Source: Verrucomicrobiia bacterium (GTDB lineage: Bacteria > Verrucomicrobiota > Verrucomicrobiia > Limisphaerales > JAEYXS01). Taken from it: a stretch of 64,000 nucleotides of DNA. Where the stretch lies: the NCBI GenBank assembly GCA_036405135.1, contig DASWYF010000020.1:248001-312000 (forward strand). The letters are read 5' to 3'. The notes under the pieces were generated by a model. The model was given only the letters and a program-made list of their open reading frames with translations. It was not told the origin of the DNA and ran no database searches. Positions 53,357-62,334 of the stretch are shown one piece after another. Position 1 is the stretch's first letter. Every line of letters begins with the position of its first letter. Position numbers and translations under genes: made by a program.

Positions 53357-54214
53357 ATGATTGTCATCATCGGAGCAGTCTTGGTCACGATATCCGTTCT
53401 TGGCGGCTTTATGCTCGCGGGCGGACATGTGGCGGTGCTGTGGCAGCTCTCAGAAGTCATCGTCATCTGCGGTGCAGCCTTGGGTGCTCTGATCATCATG
53501 TCACCCAAAAAGGTGCTGATGGACATGGTGAAACAGATCATCGGCACGTTGAAGGGCACGCCTTACAGCAAGACTGCTTATGAAGAGCTTTTCAAGGCGC
53601 TCTATGAACTGTTCATGCTGGGACGACGTAATGGCATGATCGCGCTGGAAGAGCATGTGATGAACCCGCATTCATCGAGCATCTTCACGAAGTATCCGGC
53701 GTTCGTGAACAATCATCATGCGGTGGATCTTTTGTGCAACGGCCTGAAGCCGTTGATCGACGGCAAGGTGAAGCCGGACCAGCTTAAGATGCTGATGGAG
53801 GTGGAACTGGACGGCATGGAAGACGAGCATCACCAGCCGATCGATGTGTTGACGAAGGCGGCGGATGCGATGCCGGGCTTCGGTATCGTGGCAGCGGTGT
53901 TGGGCATCGTGGTGACAATGGGTTCCATTTCCGGGCCGATCGAAGAGATAGGTCATCACGTGGCCGCAGCGCTGGTGGGAACGTTCCTCGGTATTTTGAT
54001 CTCTTACGGATTTCTCAATCCCTTGGCGGTGAACATGACTTTTCTCGGACAATCGGAAATGGCGTATTTTCGCGCCATCGCCACGGCGGTTTCCGGCTTT
54101 GCCGGTGGCATGGCACCGATCATGGCGGTGGAAGTGGCGCGCCGCAGTTTGAGCAGTGATGTGAAGCCATCGGCGGAGTCGCTGGAAGAAATGCTCAAGA
54201 ACATCGGCAAGTAA
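53357..54214 (+). CDS. motA: flagellar stator protein MotA
   Basis: A 285-residue MotA with four membrane segments. The N-terminal VTISVLGGFMLAGGHVAVLW, and PGFGIVAAVLGIVVTMGSIS with the conserved Pro for torque, are diagnostic. The cytoplasmic loop contains the charged residues that contact FliG. It couples ion flow to rotation with MotB. The gene abuts motB without a gap. Confidence 0.95.
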   Translation: MIVIIGAVLVTISVLGGFMLAGGHVAVLWQLSEVIVICGAALGALIIMSPKKVLMDMVKQIIGTLKGTPYSKTAYEELFKALYELFMLGRRNGMIALEEHVMNPHSSSIFTKYPAFVNNHHAVDLLCNGLKPLIDGKVKPDQLKMLMEVELDGMEDEHHQPIDVLTKAADAMPGFGIVAAVLGIVVTMGSISGPIEEIGHHVAAALVGTFLGILISYGFLNPLAVNMTFLGQSEMAYFRAIATAVSGFAGGMAPIMAVEVARRSLSSDVKPSAESLEEMLKNIGK

Positions 54215-54973
54215 ATGAGCAGGAAAAAGAAAGGACATGGGCATCATGGTGGCGCGTGGAAGGTCGCTTATGCGGACTTCGTCACGGCGATGATGGCGCT
54301 TTTTCTGGTGCTCTGGCTGACCTCGCAGGATGAGAAGATCAAGGAAGCCGTGGAACGTTCTTTCAAGAATCCGTTCAATTCGCTGACGAAAGATTCCACC
54401 GGTTTGATCCCGAGCAAGGATGCGCAGGCAGTGCGTTCCAGCAGCGGCAATTTCGACTCCGCTTCCGCCATGGAGCTGAACATGCTCCGCAAACTGGCGC
54501 AGGACCTGGTAACGACGTTGCAGACGAATGAAGAGAACCCGGAAGAGAATCCGATCAAAATGGATATTTCTCCCGAGGGCATGAAGATCAGTGTTTTCGA
54601 CAAGACGCGGCGCGCCATCTTTGAGCCGGATTCGGCGAAGTTCACGGAATACGGGCAGTGGGTTTTCTCCACGCTGGCGTGGCAACTTTCGCGTTACACC
54701 AGTTCCTTCAATGTGGAACTGGAAGGGCATACAGAAACGGGACGTCCTCAGCAGAGCGAGAATTATTCGGACTGGGAGATGACGGCGGATCGCGCCAATG
54801 CCGCGAGGCGTGAACTTTTGAAGCATGGTGTGACCACTGAGCAGATCCGCAAGGTGGCGGGATATGCGGACACGCAACCTTTGACGGACCGACCCTCTAC
54901 GGATGCAGGCAACCGTCGCGTGACGGTGATGCTGCGGATCAAATCAGGCAACCGGTCTGTGCCCCAAACATGA
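54215..54973 (+). CDS. motB: flagellar stator protein MotB
   Basis: A 252-residue MotB. The single membrane segment AYADFVTAMMALFLVLWL contains the ion-binding Asp21. The OmpA-like peptidoglycan-binding domain spans about 130-250 (FNVELEGHTETGRP). Whether protons or sodium drive the motor is not clear from sequence alone. It overlaps the next small gene by four bases. Confidence 0.95.
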   Translation: MSRKKKGHGHHGGAWKVAYADFVTAMMALFLVLWLTSQDEKIKEAVERSFKNPFNSLTKDSTGLIPSKDAQAVRSSSGNFDSASAMELNMLRKLAQDLVTTLQTNEENPEENPIKMDISPEGMKISVFDKTRRAIFEPDSAKFTEYGQWVFSTLAWQLSRYTSSFNVELEGHTETGRPQQSENYSDWEMTADRANAARRELLKHGVTTEQIRKVAGYADTQPLTDRPSTDAGNRRVTVMLRIKSGNRSVPQT

Positions 54974-55248
54974 GCGACGCGTTTGTTCCATTTCAGCCCA
55001 AGCAGGCCAGCAGTTCTGTTGAGCCGAAGACATCATTTCAGCAGTTGAAGCCGGAATTGACAGCGGCGCCGGTGAGCATGGTTGCAGAGCCCAAGATGAT
55101 TCCTGCACCAGCAGGGCAGGTGGCGTTGATGCAGCAGCATCAGCATAATTCACCGCAGGTGACGTTGCAGCGTGAGGGGGATCGGGTGACGGGGATACGC
55201 GTGGAGTGCGGGTGTGGACAGGTGGTGATGTTGAATTGTGTGTATTGA
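54970..55248 (+). CDS. small flagellar-cluster protein with C-terminal CxC motif
   Basis: A 92-residue protein overlapping motB by four bases (ATGA). The first 65 residues are low-complexity (Pro, Ala, Gln, Ser). The last 25 form a compact tail, VTGIRVECGCGQVVMLNCVY, with three cysteines: Cys-Gly-Cys-Gly then Cys two residues from the end. This could bind zinc. I recall similar CxCG...C tails in flagellar clusters of the PVC group but cannot name a family. It ends the fliA-mot operon. Confidence 0.65.
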   Translation: MSDAFVPFQPKQASSSVEPKTSFQQLKPELTAAPVSMVAEPKMIPAPAGQVALMQQHQHNSPQVTLQREGDRVTGIRVECGCGQVVMLNCVY

Positions 55249-55536
55249 TTGAGGGATTCTCTTGGAGTTTGCTGAGTTTTTGGATGCGCTTTGCTTCGAC
55301 TCACTCCTCACCCAGTTCTGCTTGGGGCAGAACTGACCTCTCCTCATTAGCTCCGAAAGCTTTCGCGAGTCCAGGAGCGGTAACACTTAAAGCTTCTTTT
55401 GCGAAAGGTCGCGCTACTCTTTTTGGTTCTCTATCCACGGTTTATTCCACTCGGCAATTTCTGCATTCGCTGCTATCTGTTAGGGGGAGGAAATTACCAC
55501 GTTGGAGGCTGGTTCCTGTTGAAATAGCAGTAAAAC
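55249..55536. other. intergenic interval upstream of flgF
   Basis: No supported gene. A perfect hairpin CAGTTCTGC-TTGGG-GCAGAACTG lies at 55313-55335. It has no T-run directly after it. The sigma-54 promoter P3 lies at the right end. Confidence 0.5.
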
Positions 55537-55567
55537 AAGGGGTTTTAGCGCTTGGCACGGGCGTTGC
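55537..55567 (+). promoter_or_regulatory. sigma-54 promoter P3 for flgF-flgL
   Basis: TGGCAC-N5-TTGC (55553-55567) is a perfect -24/-12 match. AAGGGGTTTTA (55537-55547) precedes it by five bases as at P1 and P2. The flgF start codon is 14 bases downstream. Confidence 0.9.
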
Positions 55568-55580
55568 TTAACAGGGCTGC

Positions 55581-56315
55581 GTGAACGTGAGCCTATATCA
55601 AGCAGCAGCGGCGATGACCGCCAATGCGCGGTGGCAGGAAGTGGTGGCGGGGAATCTCGCCGCCAGCGCGCAGCCGGGTTTCAAGCGGCAGGAAGTGACG
55701 TTCAGCGCGATCGCGGCGGGCCAGAGTACAGTGGGTGGAACGGCGTATGCGCTGCCGAAGGCTTCGGTGGGCACGAGCTTCCGTCCTGGTGAGTTGCGTC
55801 CGACCAGTGTGCCGACGGATCTGGCTCTGGAAGGTAAAGGATTCTTTGCGGTGCGTTTGCCAGATGGGAATGAGGCTTACACGCGTGATGGTGAATTTCA
55901 TGTGAACTCGGATGGCGCGCTGGTGACGAAGCAGGGTTATCCAGTGATGGGTGACAGTGGGCCGATTCAACTGGATCGCAACAGCGGTGCGCCGCTCACA
56001 ATCAGCCTGGATGGCGAAGTGCGTCAGGGCGCTGACTTGAAGGGCAAGTTGAAAGCCGTTGATTTCAATAACACCGATCTGCTCTCGCCTGCTGGTGGTG
56101 GAAATTTTCTGGCGAACGATCCAGCGATCCAACCGGTGCTGCTGGATGCACCGGTGATCCGGCAGGGATTTTTGGAGAGCGCCAATACTTCTTCAGTGAT
56201 GGAGATGGCGGGGCTGATCAGTGCGATGCGCGCTTTTGAATCCAGCCAGAAGGTGGTGCAGACGCAGGACGAGCGCATGAGCAAGGCGATCCAGGAGCTG
56301 GCAAACCCGAACTGA
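55581..56315 (+). CDS. flgF: flagellar rod protein FlgF
   Basis: A 244-residue proximal-rod protein starting with GTG. The N-terminus NVSLYQAAAAMTANARWQEV lacks the full NxANxxTxG block but keeps VAGNLAASAQPGFKRQ. The centre has FAVRLPDGNEAYTRDGEFHVN, and the C-terminus MEMAGLISAMRAFESSQKVV. Together with its place before flgG this indicates FlgF. The N-terminal block is more diverged than usual. Confidence 0.87.
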   Translation: MNVSLYQAAAAMTANARWQEVVAGNLAASAQPGFKRQEVTFSAIAAGQSTVGGTAYALPKASVGTSFRPGELRPTSVPTDLALEGKGFFAVRLPDGNEAYTRDGEFHVNSDGALVTKQGYPVMGDSGPIQLDRNSGAPLTISLDGEVRQGADLKGKLKAVDFNNTDLLSPAGGGNFLANDPAIQPVLLDAPVIRQGFLESANTSSVMEMAGLISAMRAFESSQKVVQTQDERMSKAIQELANPN

Positions 56316-56324
56316 TAACAATCT

Positions 56325-57107
56325 ATGTTACGCGCACTTTATTCTTCAGCGGCGGGCATGCAGTCCCAGCAGACGAATCTCGACGTCATCGCGAACAACC
56401 TCGCGAACGTCAACACGACGGGCTTCAAGAAGTCGAAGACGGAGTTCCAAGATCTGCTTTACCAGACATCGCGTGCGCCCGGGGCGGAGCAGGGTGCAGG
56501 CAATCAATTGCCCACGGGTGTGCAGATCGGTCATGGCTCGCGATTGGTGGCGACTTCCAAGATTTTTACGACGGGTGAGCTGACGCAGACGGGGGAACGT
56601 CTCGATGTGGCGATCCAAGGTGATGGCTTCTTCGAAGTGCAGATGCCGGATGGAACGCGCGCTTACAGCCGCGATGGTGCGCTGAAGACGGCGTCGGATG
56701 GACGCATCACGACAAGTGATGGCTTGGTGTTGCAAGGCGGCTTTCAGCCGATCGCTGCGGGAACGACTTCCATCAGCATCTCCCCAACGGGTGAGGTGAC
56801 GACGAATGGTGCGAATGGGCAGCAGACGTTCCGGGTGCAATTGGTACGGTTCGCGAATCCGTCCGGTTTGGAAAGCGCGGGCCGCAACCTGTATCGCGAA
56901 ACGGCGGCTTCCGGTCAGGCGGAGCTGGGCAATCCGGGTGAGAATGGTTTCGGTGAACTGCAACAGGGTTTCTTGGAAATGTCCAACGTGAAGGTCGTGG
57001 AAGAAATGGTGAACATGATCGTGGCCCAGCGCGCTTACGAGGTGAACTCGAAGGCAGTGCAGGCAGCGGATGAGATGATGCAGATCAGCAACGGCCTGCG
57101 TCGTTAA
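56325..57107 (+). CDS. flgG: flagellar distal rod protein FlgG
   Basis: A 260-residue FlgG, typical length. MLRALYSSAAGMQSQQTNLD and VIANNLANVNTTGFKKSK at the N-terminus, GDGFFEVQMPDGTRAYSRDG in the middle and VEEMVNMIVAQRAYEVNSKA near the C-terminus are canonical. It builds the distal rod that runs through the P- and L-rings. Confidence 0.96.
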   Translation: MLRALYSSAAGMQSQQTNLDVIANNLANVNTTGFKKSKTEFQDLLYQTSRAPGAEQGAGNQLPTGVQIGHGSRLVATSKIFTTGELTQTGERLDVAIQGDGFFEVQMPDGTRAYSRDGALKTASDGRITTSDGLVLQGGFQPIAAGTTSISISPTGEVTTNGANGQQTFRVQLVRFANPSGLESAGRNLYRETAASGQAELGNPGENGFGELQQGFLEMSNVKVVEEMVNMIVAQRAYEVNSKAVQAADEMMQISNGLRR

Positions 57108-57115
57108 CCAGTGAT

Positions 57116-58066
57116 ATGAATTTCAGAGCGATCATCCTTTTAGTGCTGGTGTGTGTGGGGCTGGGCGTGCGTGTTAGCGCCGCCCAGTCCAGTCTTTCGC
57201 TCGAGTTACCTGCGCAAACGCAAGTGACCGGACAAGGTGTGTTCCCGCGTGATCTGTTCGGGGCCGCATTGGAAGCGCCGCATGTGAGTCTGTTTGAGGC
57301 ACCAGCGTTCGGGAAGTTGCTGGTGCTGACGCGGGCGCAAGTTGAAACGGCCTTGGTGAAGGCGACGGGCAGCACGAATGCGGTGCAATGGACGGGGGCG
57401 GAGAAAGTGACGATCGCACGTCGCAGCCGGATGTTCGGTGAAACGGAGATGCTGGAGATGCTGACGCAGACGTTGCAGCAGGCGCAGGTGCGCGAGCGTG
57501 GGGAGTTGGAGCTGCGGCTGAATCGGAGTTGGGCGGAAGTAACGGTGCCGGATGAGCCTTTGACGATGAAGGTGATGGATCTGCCAGCGAGCGGAATCTC
57601 CCCTTACTTGATTGTGCGGTTTGAGTTGCTGGCGGGTCGTGAGAGCGCGGGCACCTGGCAGGTGGCGGTGCAGGCGAAGGTTTGGCGCGAGGTGATCGTG
57701 GCGCGGCAGGCGGCGATGCGTGGATTGCCGGTAACGCGGTTTGAGTGGGCGACGGAGCGGCGCGATGTGCTGACGATGCGGGATGCGCTGACGGATTTGC
57801 CTGCGCCAGCGGAAGTGCTGGAGGTGGCGGAGAGCATTCAGAATGGTGCGACGTTGACGGCGCGGTCGCTGCGTGTTCGGCCAATCATCAATCGCGGCAA
57901 GGTGGTGGATGCGCTGGTGCAGAACGGGGCGTTAGAAATTTCGGTGAAGGTGGAAGTGCTGGAGGACGGTTTGCCGGGGCAGACCGTGCGGGTGCGGAAT
58001 CTGAAGTCCAAACGTGAATTTCGAGGAAAGGTGCAGAATGAACAAACGATTCTTGTTACGCTTTGA
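57116..58066 (+). CDS. flgA: flagellar P-ring assembly chaperone FlgA
   Basis: A 316-residue exported protein with a signal peptide (1-22). The C-terminal SAF/FlgA domain is visible (GATLTARSLRVRPIINRGKV, then GLPGQTVRVRNLKSKREFRG). It is longer than enteric FlgA (219 residues) because of a beta-rich N-terminal extension. It chaperones FlgI in the periplasm. It overlaps flgH by 29 bases. Confidence 0.9.
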   Translation: MNFRAIILLVLVCVGLGVRVSAAQSSLSLELPAQTQVTGQGVFPRDLFGAALEAPHVSLFEAPAFGKLLVLTRAQVETALVKATGSTNAVQWTGAEKVTIARRSRMFGETEMLEMLTQTLQQAQVRERGELELRLNRSWAEVTVPDEPLTMKVMDLPASGISPYLIVRFELLAGRESAGTWQVAVQAKVWREVIVARQAAMRGLPVTRFEWATERRDVLTMRDALTDLPAPAEVLEVAESIQNGATLTARSLRVRPIINRGKVVDALVQNGALEISVKVEVLEDGLPGQTVRVRNLKSKREFRGKVQNEQTILVTL

Positions 58067-58679
58067 TCTGGGTGTGCTGCTGCTGACGGCACTTGTGACG
58101 GTGATGTCTGTGAACACGGTGAGTGCGCAGTCTCTCTGGAAAGAGGAGACGAGCAAGCCGATGGTCGCGGACAAGAAAGCGCGGGCGGTGGGTGATATCG
58201 TCACGATCCTGATCCAGGAAAGCAACACGACGAGCAAGGAGCAGGGCACGCAGACGGCGAAGAAGTCGGGCGTGGATGCGAGCATCGCGTCGTTCCTCTA
58301 CGGTCCGGCAGCGAGCGGGTTGCTGACAAAGGGCGGCAAGTATCCGGCGATGAAGTTCTCTTCGAGCACGGATTTCGATGGCGGCGGCAAGATTAGCAAT
58401 TCTGAGAAGATCACAGCGCGCATCTCAGTGCGGGTGATCGAGGTGATGCCAAACGGCAACCTGATGTTGGAAGGCACGCGGCAGACTTCGTTCTCCGGTG
58501 AGAGCCAGGAAGCCATCTTACGTGGTGTGGTGCGTACGGAAGATGTGGCGGCGAACAATACGGTTTACAGCTATCAACTGGCGGATGCGACGATCAAGTT
58601 CATCTCCAAGGGCACGCTCTCGGATTCGCAGAAGAAGGGCTGGTTCAATCGTGTGTGGGACAAGGTTTCGCCGTTCTAA
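58038..58679 (+). CDS. flgH: flagellar L-ring protein FlgH without lipobox
   Basis: A 213-residue FlgH. ARAVGDIVTILIQESNTTSKE, VRVIEVMPNGNLMLEGTRQ and LRGVVRTEDVAANNTVYSYQ are FlgH blocks. The signal peptide ends NTVSAQ|SLW, a signal-peptidase-I type end: there is no cysteine where FlgH is usually lipidated. The start at 58038 has GAGGAAAGG upstream; the longer frame from 58014 also has no lipobox. So the L-ring here may not be lipid-anchored by FlgH. Confidence 0.93.
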   Translation: MNKRFLLRFDLGVLLLTALVTVMSVNTVSAQSLWKEETSKPMVADKKARAVGDIVTILIQESNTTSKEQGTQTAKKSGVDASIASFLYGPAASGLLTKGGKYPAMKFSSSTDFDGGGKISNSEKITARISVRVIEVMPNGNLMLEGTRQTSFSGESQEAILRGVVRTEDVAANNTVYSYQLADATIKFISKGTLSDSQKKGWFNRVWDKVSPF

Positions 58680-58701
58680 GCTGGGTTTACTCACTGCCGA
58701 C

Positions 58702-59808
58702 ATGAAACATTTTCTCACAACTTTGCTGGCCGGGTTGCTGATGCTGGGCGCTGCTCAAGTACAGGCGGCCTCGCGCATCAAGGATATCGCGATGGTGTCC
58801 GGTGCGCGTGAGAACCAATTGGTCGGTTACGGCTTGGTAGTCGGTTTGGCGGGAGATGGTGATAAAGACCCGGCTTATACAGTGCAGAGCATGGCGAACA
58901 TGCTGCAACGGTTCGGGGTGACAGTGCCTTCCGCGACGTTGTCTTCCAAGAATGTGGCGGCGGTGATGGTGACGGCGGATATCCCAGCGTTCGTGAAAAA
59001 CGGCACGCGCCTGGATGTGACGGTGTCGGCCATCGGTGATGCGAAGACGTTGCAGGGCGGTGTGTTGTTGCAGACGCCGCTCATGGGTGCGGATGGGAAA
59101 GTCTATGCAGTGGCGCAAGGCGCGCTGGCGGTCGGTGGATTCATCGGCGGATCGGGCGGTGCGGGTGGAGCGACGGTGCAGAAGAATCATCCGACAGTGG
59201 CGCAGATCACTGGCGGAGCGCTGGTGGAAAAAGAGATCGCCACGCAGATCGTACGGGATGATGAGGTGGAATTGCTATTGCGCGATCCGGATTTCACCTC
59301 GGCTGCGCGTATGGCGGAGGCGATCAACAAGGTGTTTCCGAACAGTGCCTCGGCGGTTGATACGAGTTCTGTGCGGGTGCAAGTGCCGCCGGGACATTCG
59401 GAACGGCCGGTGGATTTCATCGCACGTCTCGAAGCCATCGAAGTGGTGCCGGATATTCCAGCGCGTATCATCATCAATGAACGCACGGGGACGATCGTGG
59501 CGACTTCCAAGATACGCATCGCAGCGTGTGCGGTGTCGCACGGTGAACTGACGATCAATGTGGCTTCCTCGCTAGATGTTTCGCAGCCGAATCCGTTGAG
59601 CCAGACGGGCAGCACGGTGGTGACGCCACGGACGGATACGAAGGTGAGCGAGGACAAGGGACGGCTCATCGCGCTGGAAGACATGCCGACGATCGACAAG
59701 GTGGCGGCGGGATTGAATGCCATCGGCGTGACGCCGCGTGACATGATGGCGATCTTTCAAGCGATGAAACAGGCAGGGGCTTTGCAGGCAGAACTCATTT
59801 TGCGCTGA
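58702..59808 (+). CDS. flgI: flagellar P-ring protein FlgI
   Basis: A 368-residue FlgI. A signal peptide (1-22) is followed by ASRIKDIAMVSGARENQLVGYGLVVGLAGDGD (IKDIAMVSGARENQLVGYG is the key part). DVTVSAIGDAKTLQGGVLLQTPL and the C-terminal LNAIGVTPRDMMAIFQAMKQ are canonical. It forms the P-ring around the rod with FlgA's help. The start at 58702 is set by the signal peptide. Confidence 0.96.
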   Translation: MKHFLTTLLAGLLMLGAAQVQAASRIKDIAMVSGARENQLVGYGLVVGLAGDGDKDPAYTVQSMANMLQRFGVTVPSATLSSKNVAAVMVTADIPAFVKNGTRLDVTVSAIGDAKTLQGGVLLQTPLMGADGKVYAVAQGALAVGGFIGGSGGAGGATVQKNHPTVAQITGGALVEKEIATQIVRDDEVELLLRDPDFTSAARMAEAINKVFPNSASAVDTSSVRVQVPPGHSERPVDFIARLEAIEVVPDIPARIIINERTGTIVATSKIRIAACAVSHGELTINVASSLDVSQPNPLSQTGSTVVTPRTDTKVSEDKGRLIALEDMPTIDKVAAGLNAIGVTPRDMMAIFQAMKQAGALQAELILR

Positions 59809-59813
59809 TACCT

Positions 59814-60173
59814 ATGGAAATCACAGCTTTCCAACGTCAGGTGAATGCGACGCAGCTTCCGCTGGAGAAGCTGGCGGATAACAAAGATTTGTCCGAGGCG
59901 CAGAAGGTCAACGAGGTGAGCCGCCAGTTCGAGGCAGTGTTGCTGCGGCAAATCCTGGCGCAGGCGCAGAAGCCGATGTTTGGTGGTGCGTTGGAATCTA
60001 ACTCATCCCAGACCTCCATCTACAAGGACATGCTGGTGAACACGATGGCTGAACAGATCAGCCAGTCGGGAACTTTTGGTTTGGGTCGCAATCTGGCTCC
60101 GCAACTCTCGCGTGAGCTGAAGGCGACCCAGGAAGCCGCGAAAATTTCTTCTGAACAAAATGGAAACGATTAA
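59814..60173 (+). CDS. flgJ: rod-binding protein, FlgJ N-terminal domain only
   Basis: A 119-residue protein matching the FlgJ rod-scaffold domain: VNEVSRQFEAVLLRQILAQA and YKDMLVNTMAEQISQSGTFG. The muramidase domain present in enteric FlgJ is absent, as in many non-enteric bacteria, so another enzyme must open the peptidoglycan. It overlaps the flgN-like gene by 14 bases. Confidence 0.9.
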   Translation: MEITAFQRQVNATQLPLEKLADNKDLSEAQKVNEVSRQFEAVLLRQILAQAQKPMFGGALESNSSQTSIYKDMLVNTMAEQISQSGTFGLGRNLAPQLSRELKATQEAAKISSEQNGND

Positions 60174-60654
60174 ACAACTGATCGCCGCCTTGCGCGAGGA
60201 ACTCCAGCAGTACGGCGAGATGCTCGCCCGGCTGGATGAACAGCAGGACTGTGTCTTGCGCCGTGCCGCAGACGATCTGCTCCGCACGGTGGACGAGGTG
60301 CAGAATCAAGGCGTGGTGCTGGCGGAACACCGCCGCGCTCGCGAACAACAACAGCAGGCGACTGCTTTGCAGCTCGGCTTGGCGGCGGATGCGCCGTTGA
60401 AAGACATCATCCCGCTCCTGCCGGATGTGTATCGGCCACTCGTGCATGCGCTCATGCAGGAGAACAACGATCTGCTGGTGCGCGTGCAACAACGGGCACG
60501 GCAGAATCATCTTTTGCTGACGCGTTCCATGGAGCTGATGCAAAACCTGCTGGGTTCTTTGGTTCCGGCGAACAATGGCGCGGCTTACGGGCAAAACGGC
60601 AATGCGTATGCGCGGCCAGTGGGTGGACGCGCGCTTTACGAAGCGGTGGGTTAA
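60160..60654 (+). CDS. flgN: FlgN-like flagellar chaperone
   Basis: A 164-residue helical protein. The plan is that of FlgN: an N-terminal helix pair (LIAALREELQQYGEMLARLD) and a C-terminal helix (NHLLLTRSMELMQNLLGSLV), followed by a Gly/Asn-rich tail. FlgN binds FlgK and FlgL before export, and both follow directly. Sequence conservation is weak; context is strong. Confidence 0.85.
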   Translation: METIKQLIAALREELQQYGEMLARLDEQQDCVLRRAADDLLRTVDEVQNQGVVLAEHRRAREQQQQATALQLGLAADAPLKDIIPLLPDVYRPLVHALMQENNDLLVRVQQRARQNHLLLTRSMELMQNLLGSLVPANNGAAYGQNGNAYARPVGGRALYEAVG

Positions 60655-60666
60655 TCTCCTCTTTTT

Positions 60667-62094
60667 ATGCTCGGACTATTCGGTTCACTGAATCTCGGTG
60701 CGCGCTCGTTGCAGACCCAGCAACAGGGCGTGGAGGTGTCCGGCCATAACCTGGCGAACGTCAATACGCCTGGCTATGCACGGCAGCGCTTGCAGATCAG
60801 CACAGGCATGGCCCTACCTACAGCGGTGGGTTGGCAGGGAACGGGCGCACTGGGCACGGCGGTGACACAGGCGCGCGATGCGATCTTGGACCGGCAGGCT
60901 TTGAGAGAGGGGGCGATCCAGGGTTCGTTGGATTCGCAGATGAAGGCGTTGCAGTTCGCGGAGACATATCTGGGTGAGAAGCTGGACCGGCAGGCGAGCG
61001 GCGCGGATGGGACGAGTTCGACGACGAGTGTGGGCGCGCAGCATGGTTTGAGTGAGGGAATCAACTCGCTGTTCGCGGCGTTTCAATCTTTGTCCACGCA
61101 ACCATCCTCTTTGACGGAGCGGCAGGTGTTGCTGATGAAGGCGACAGATTTAACGACGCGGTTCAATACGACGTCCACGCGGTTGGGTGAACTGGATGCT
61201 TCGCTGAATGAATCGCTGACGACGGAGGTTGGATCAGCCAATGGGTTGCTGCGCGATTTGGCGGCGTTGAATGACCGGATCAATCGCGCGGAGATGTCTG
61301 ATGGCACTCCGGCGAATGACTTGCGCGATCTGCGGCAGCAGAAGCTGGAGGCGCTGGCGAAGTACGTGCCGATGGATGTCGTGGAAACGACGGGCGGGTT
61401 GGAGATTTCTGTGGATGGGCAGACGTTGGTGAGCGGTGTCAATCAACTGGATTCATTGGAGACGTATGATGCGGGTGGCGGGCGTTTGCAGGTGCGGACG
61501 GTGACGGGAGCCACGGCGTTGAACCTGACGAGCGGTTCGCTGGCGGGGACGATCGAGGTGCGTGATGGGGCGATCGCGCAGTTGCGCAATTCTCTCAATG
61601 TGGCGGCGGGCGAATTGATCAGCATGGTGAACACGGCGCATCGGAACGGGTTCAGCCTGAACGATACGACGGGCGCAGATTTCTTTACGGGGACGAACGC
61701 GGGCAATATCGCGGTGAACGCGGCGCTGACGGCTGATCCGGTGTTGTTGCAGGCATCGGGTGCGCTGGGCAACAAGGGTGATAACCAGACGATTTTGGCG
61801 ATGGCGCAGTTGAACACGTCAGCCAGGGCGGCGTTGGGCCAGCAGACGGTTTTCCAATATTTTAGCAAGACGATCGCGGCGGCGGGGCAGGCGCTTTCCA
61901 GCGTAACCGCACAGCAATCTGACCAGAAGGTGGTGGTGGATATGCTGAATCGCCAGCGTGATTCGGTGAGCGGTGTGTCACTGGATGAAGAGATGACGGA
62001 CATGATGAAGTACCAGAAGGCTTACACGGCCTCAGCGAAGTTGATCACGACGATCGATGAGATGCTGGATACGATCATCGGCATGAAACGTTAG
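60667..62094 (+). CDS. flgK: flagellar hook-associated protein FlgK (HAP1)
   Basis: A 475-residue FlgK. SLNLGARSLQTQQQGVEVSG and NLANVNTPGYARQR at the N-terminus and GVSLDEEMTDMMKYQKAYTA plus TTIDEMLDTIIGMKR at the C-terminus are canonical. It forms the first hook-filament junction ring. Slightly shorter than enteric FlgK (547 residues). Confidence 0.95.
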   Translation: MLGLFGSLNLGARSLQTQQQGVEVSGHNLANVNTPGYARQRLQISTGMALPTAVGWQGTGALGTAVTQARDAILDRQALREGAIQGSLDSQMKALQFAETYLGEKLDRQASGADGTSSTTSVGAQHGLSEGINSLFAAFQSLSTQPSSLTERQVLLMKATDLTTRFNTTSTRLGELDASLNESLTTEVGSANGLLRDLAALNDRINRAEMSDGTPANDLRDLRQQKLEALAKYVPMDVVETTGGLEISVDGQTLVSGVNQLDSLETYDAGGGRLQVRTVTGATALNLTSGSLAGTIEVRDGAIAQLRNSLNVAAGELISMVNTAHRNGFSLNDTTGADFFTGTNAGNIAVNAALTADPVLLQASGALGNKGDNQTILAMAQLNTSARAALGQQTVFQYFSKTIAAAGQALSSVTAQQSDQKVVVDMLNRQRDSVSGVSLDEEMTDMMKYQKAYTASAKLITTIDEMLDTIIGMKR

Positions 62095-62334
62095 GAATGG
62101 GGATGAATTTTTCAGAAAATGATTTGCGGACAAAGGGTGTAGGCAATGCGGGCACCTTTCACCCCTTCGCTGGTCCAGCCAAAGACAGGGATGAACGGCG
62201 TTTTTCGACGGCCGGTTTACTTTGCGAGTTCGGCGGTGAAGACCAATGTCAGGGCAAAGCGGCAGCTTTGCCCCACCATGAGCAGGAAACAGCGGGCGTT
62301 CATTGCGTCACGAAATTTAATACACTGAACTGAT

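Noticed and set aside
55206-55571. 121-codon plus-strand frame before flgF
   Set aside because: It overlaps the preceding gene's end, the hairpin and the sigma-54 promoter P3; its composition is Ser/Phe-rich and unlike neighbours.
62097-62333. 78-codon frame between flgK and flgL
   Set aside because: No ribosome-binding site beyond the flgK stop region, no family features, and mixed codon use. Could be a real small gene but I cannot support it.
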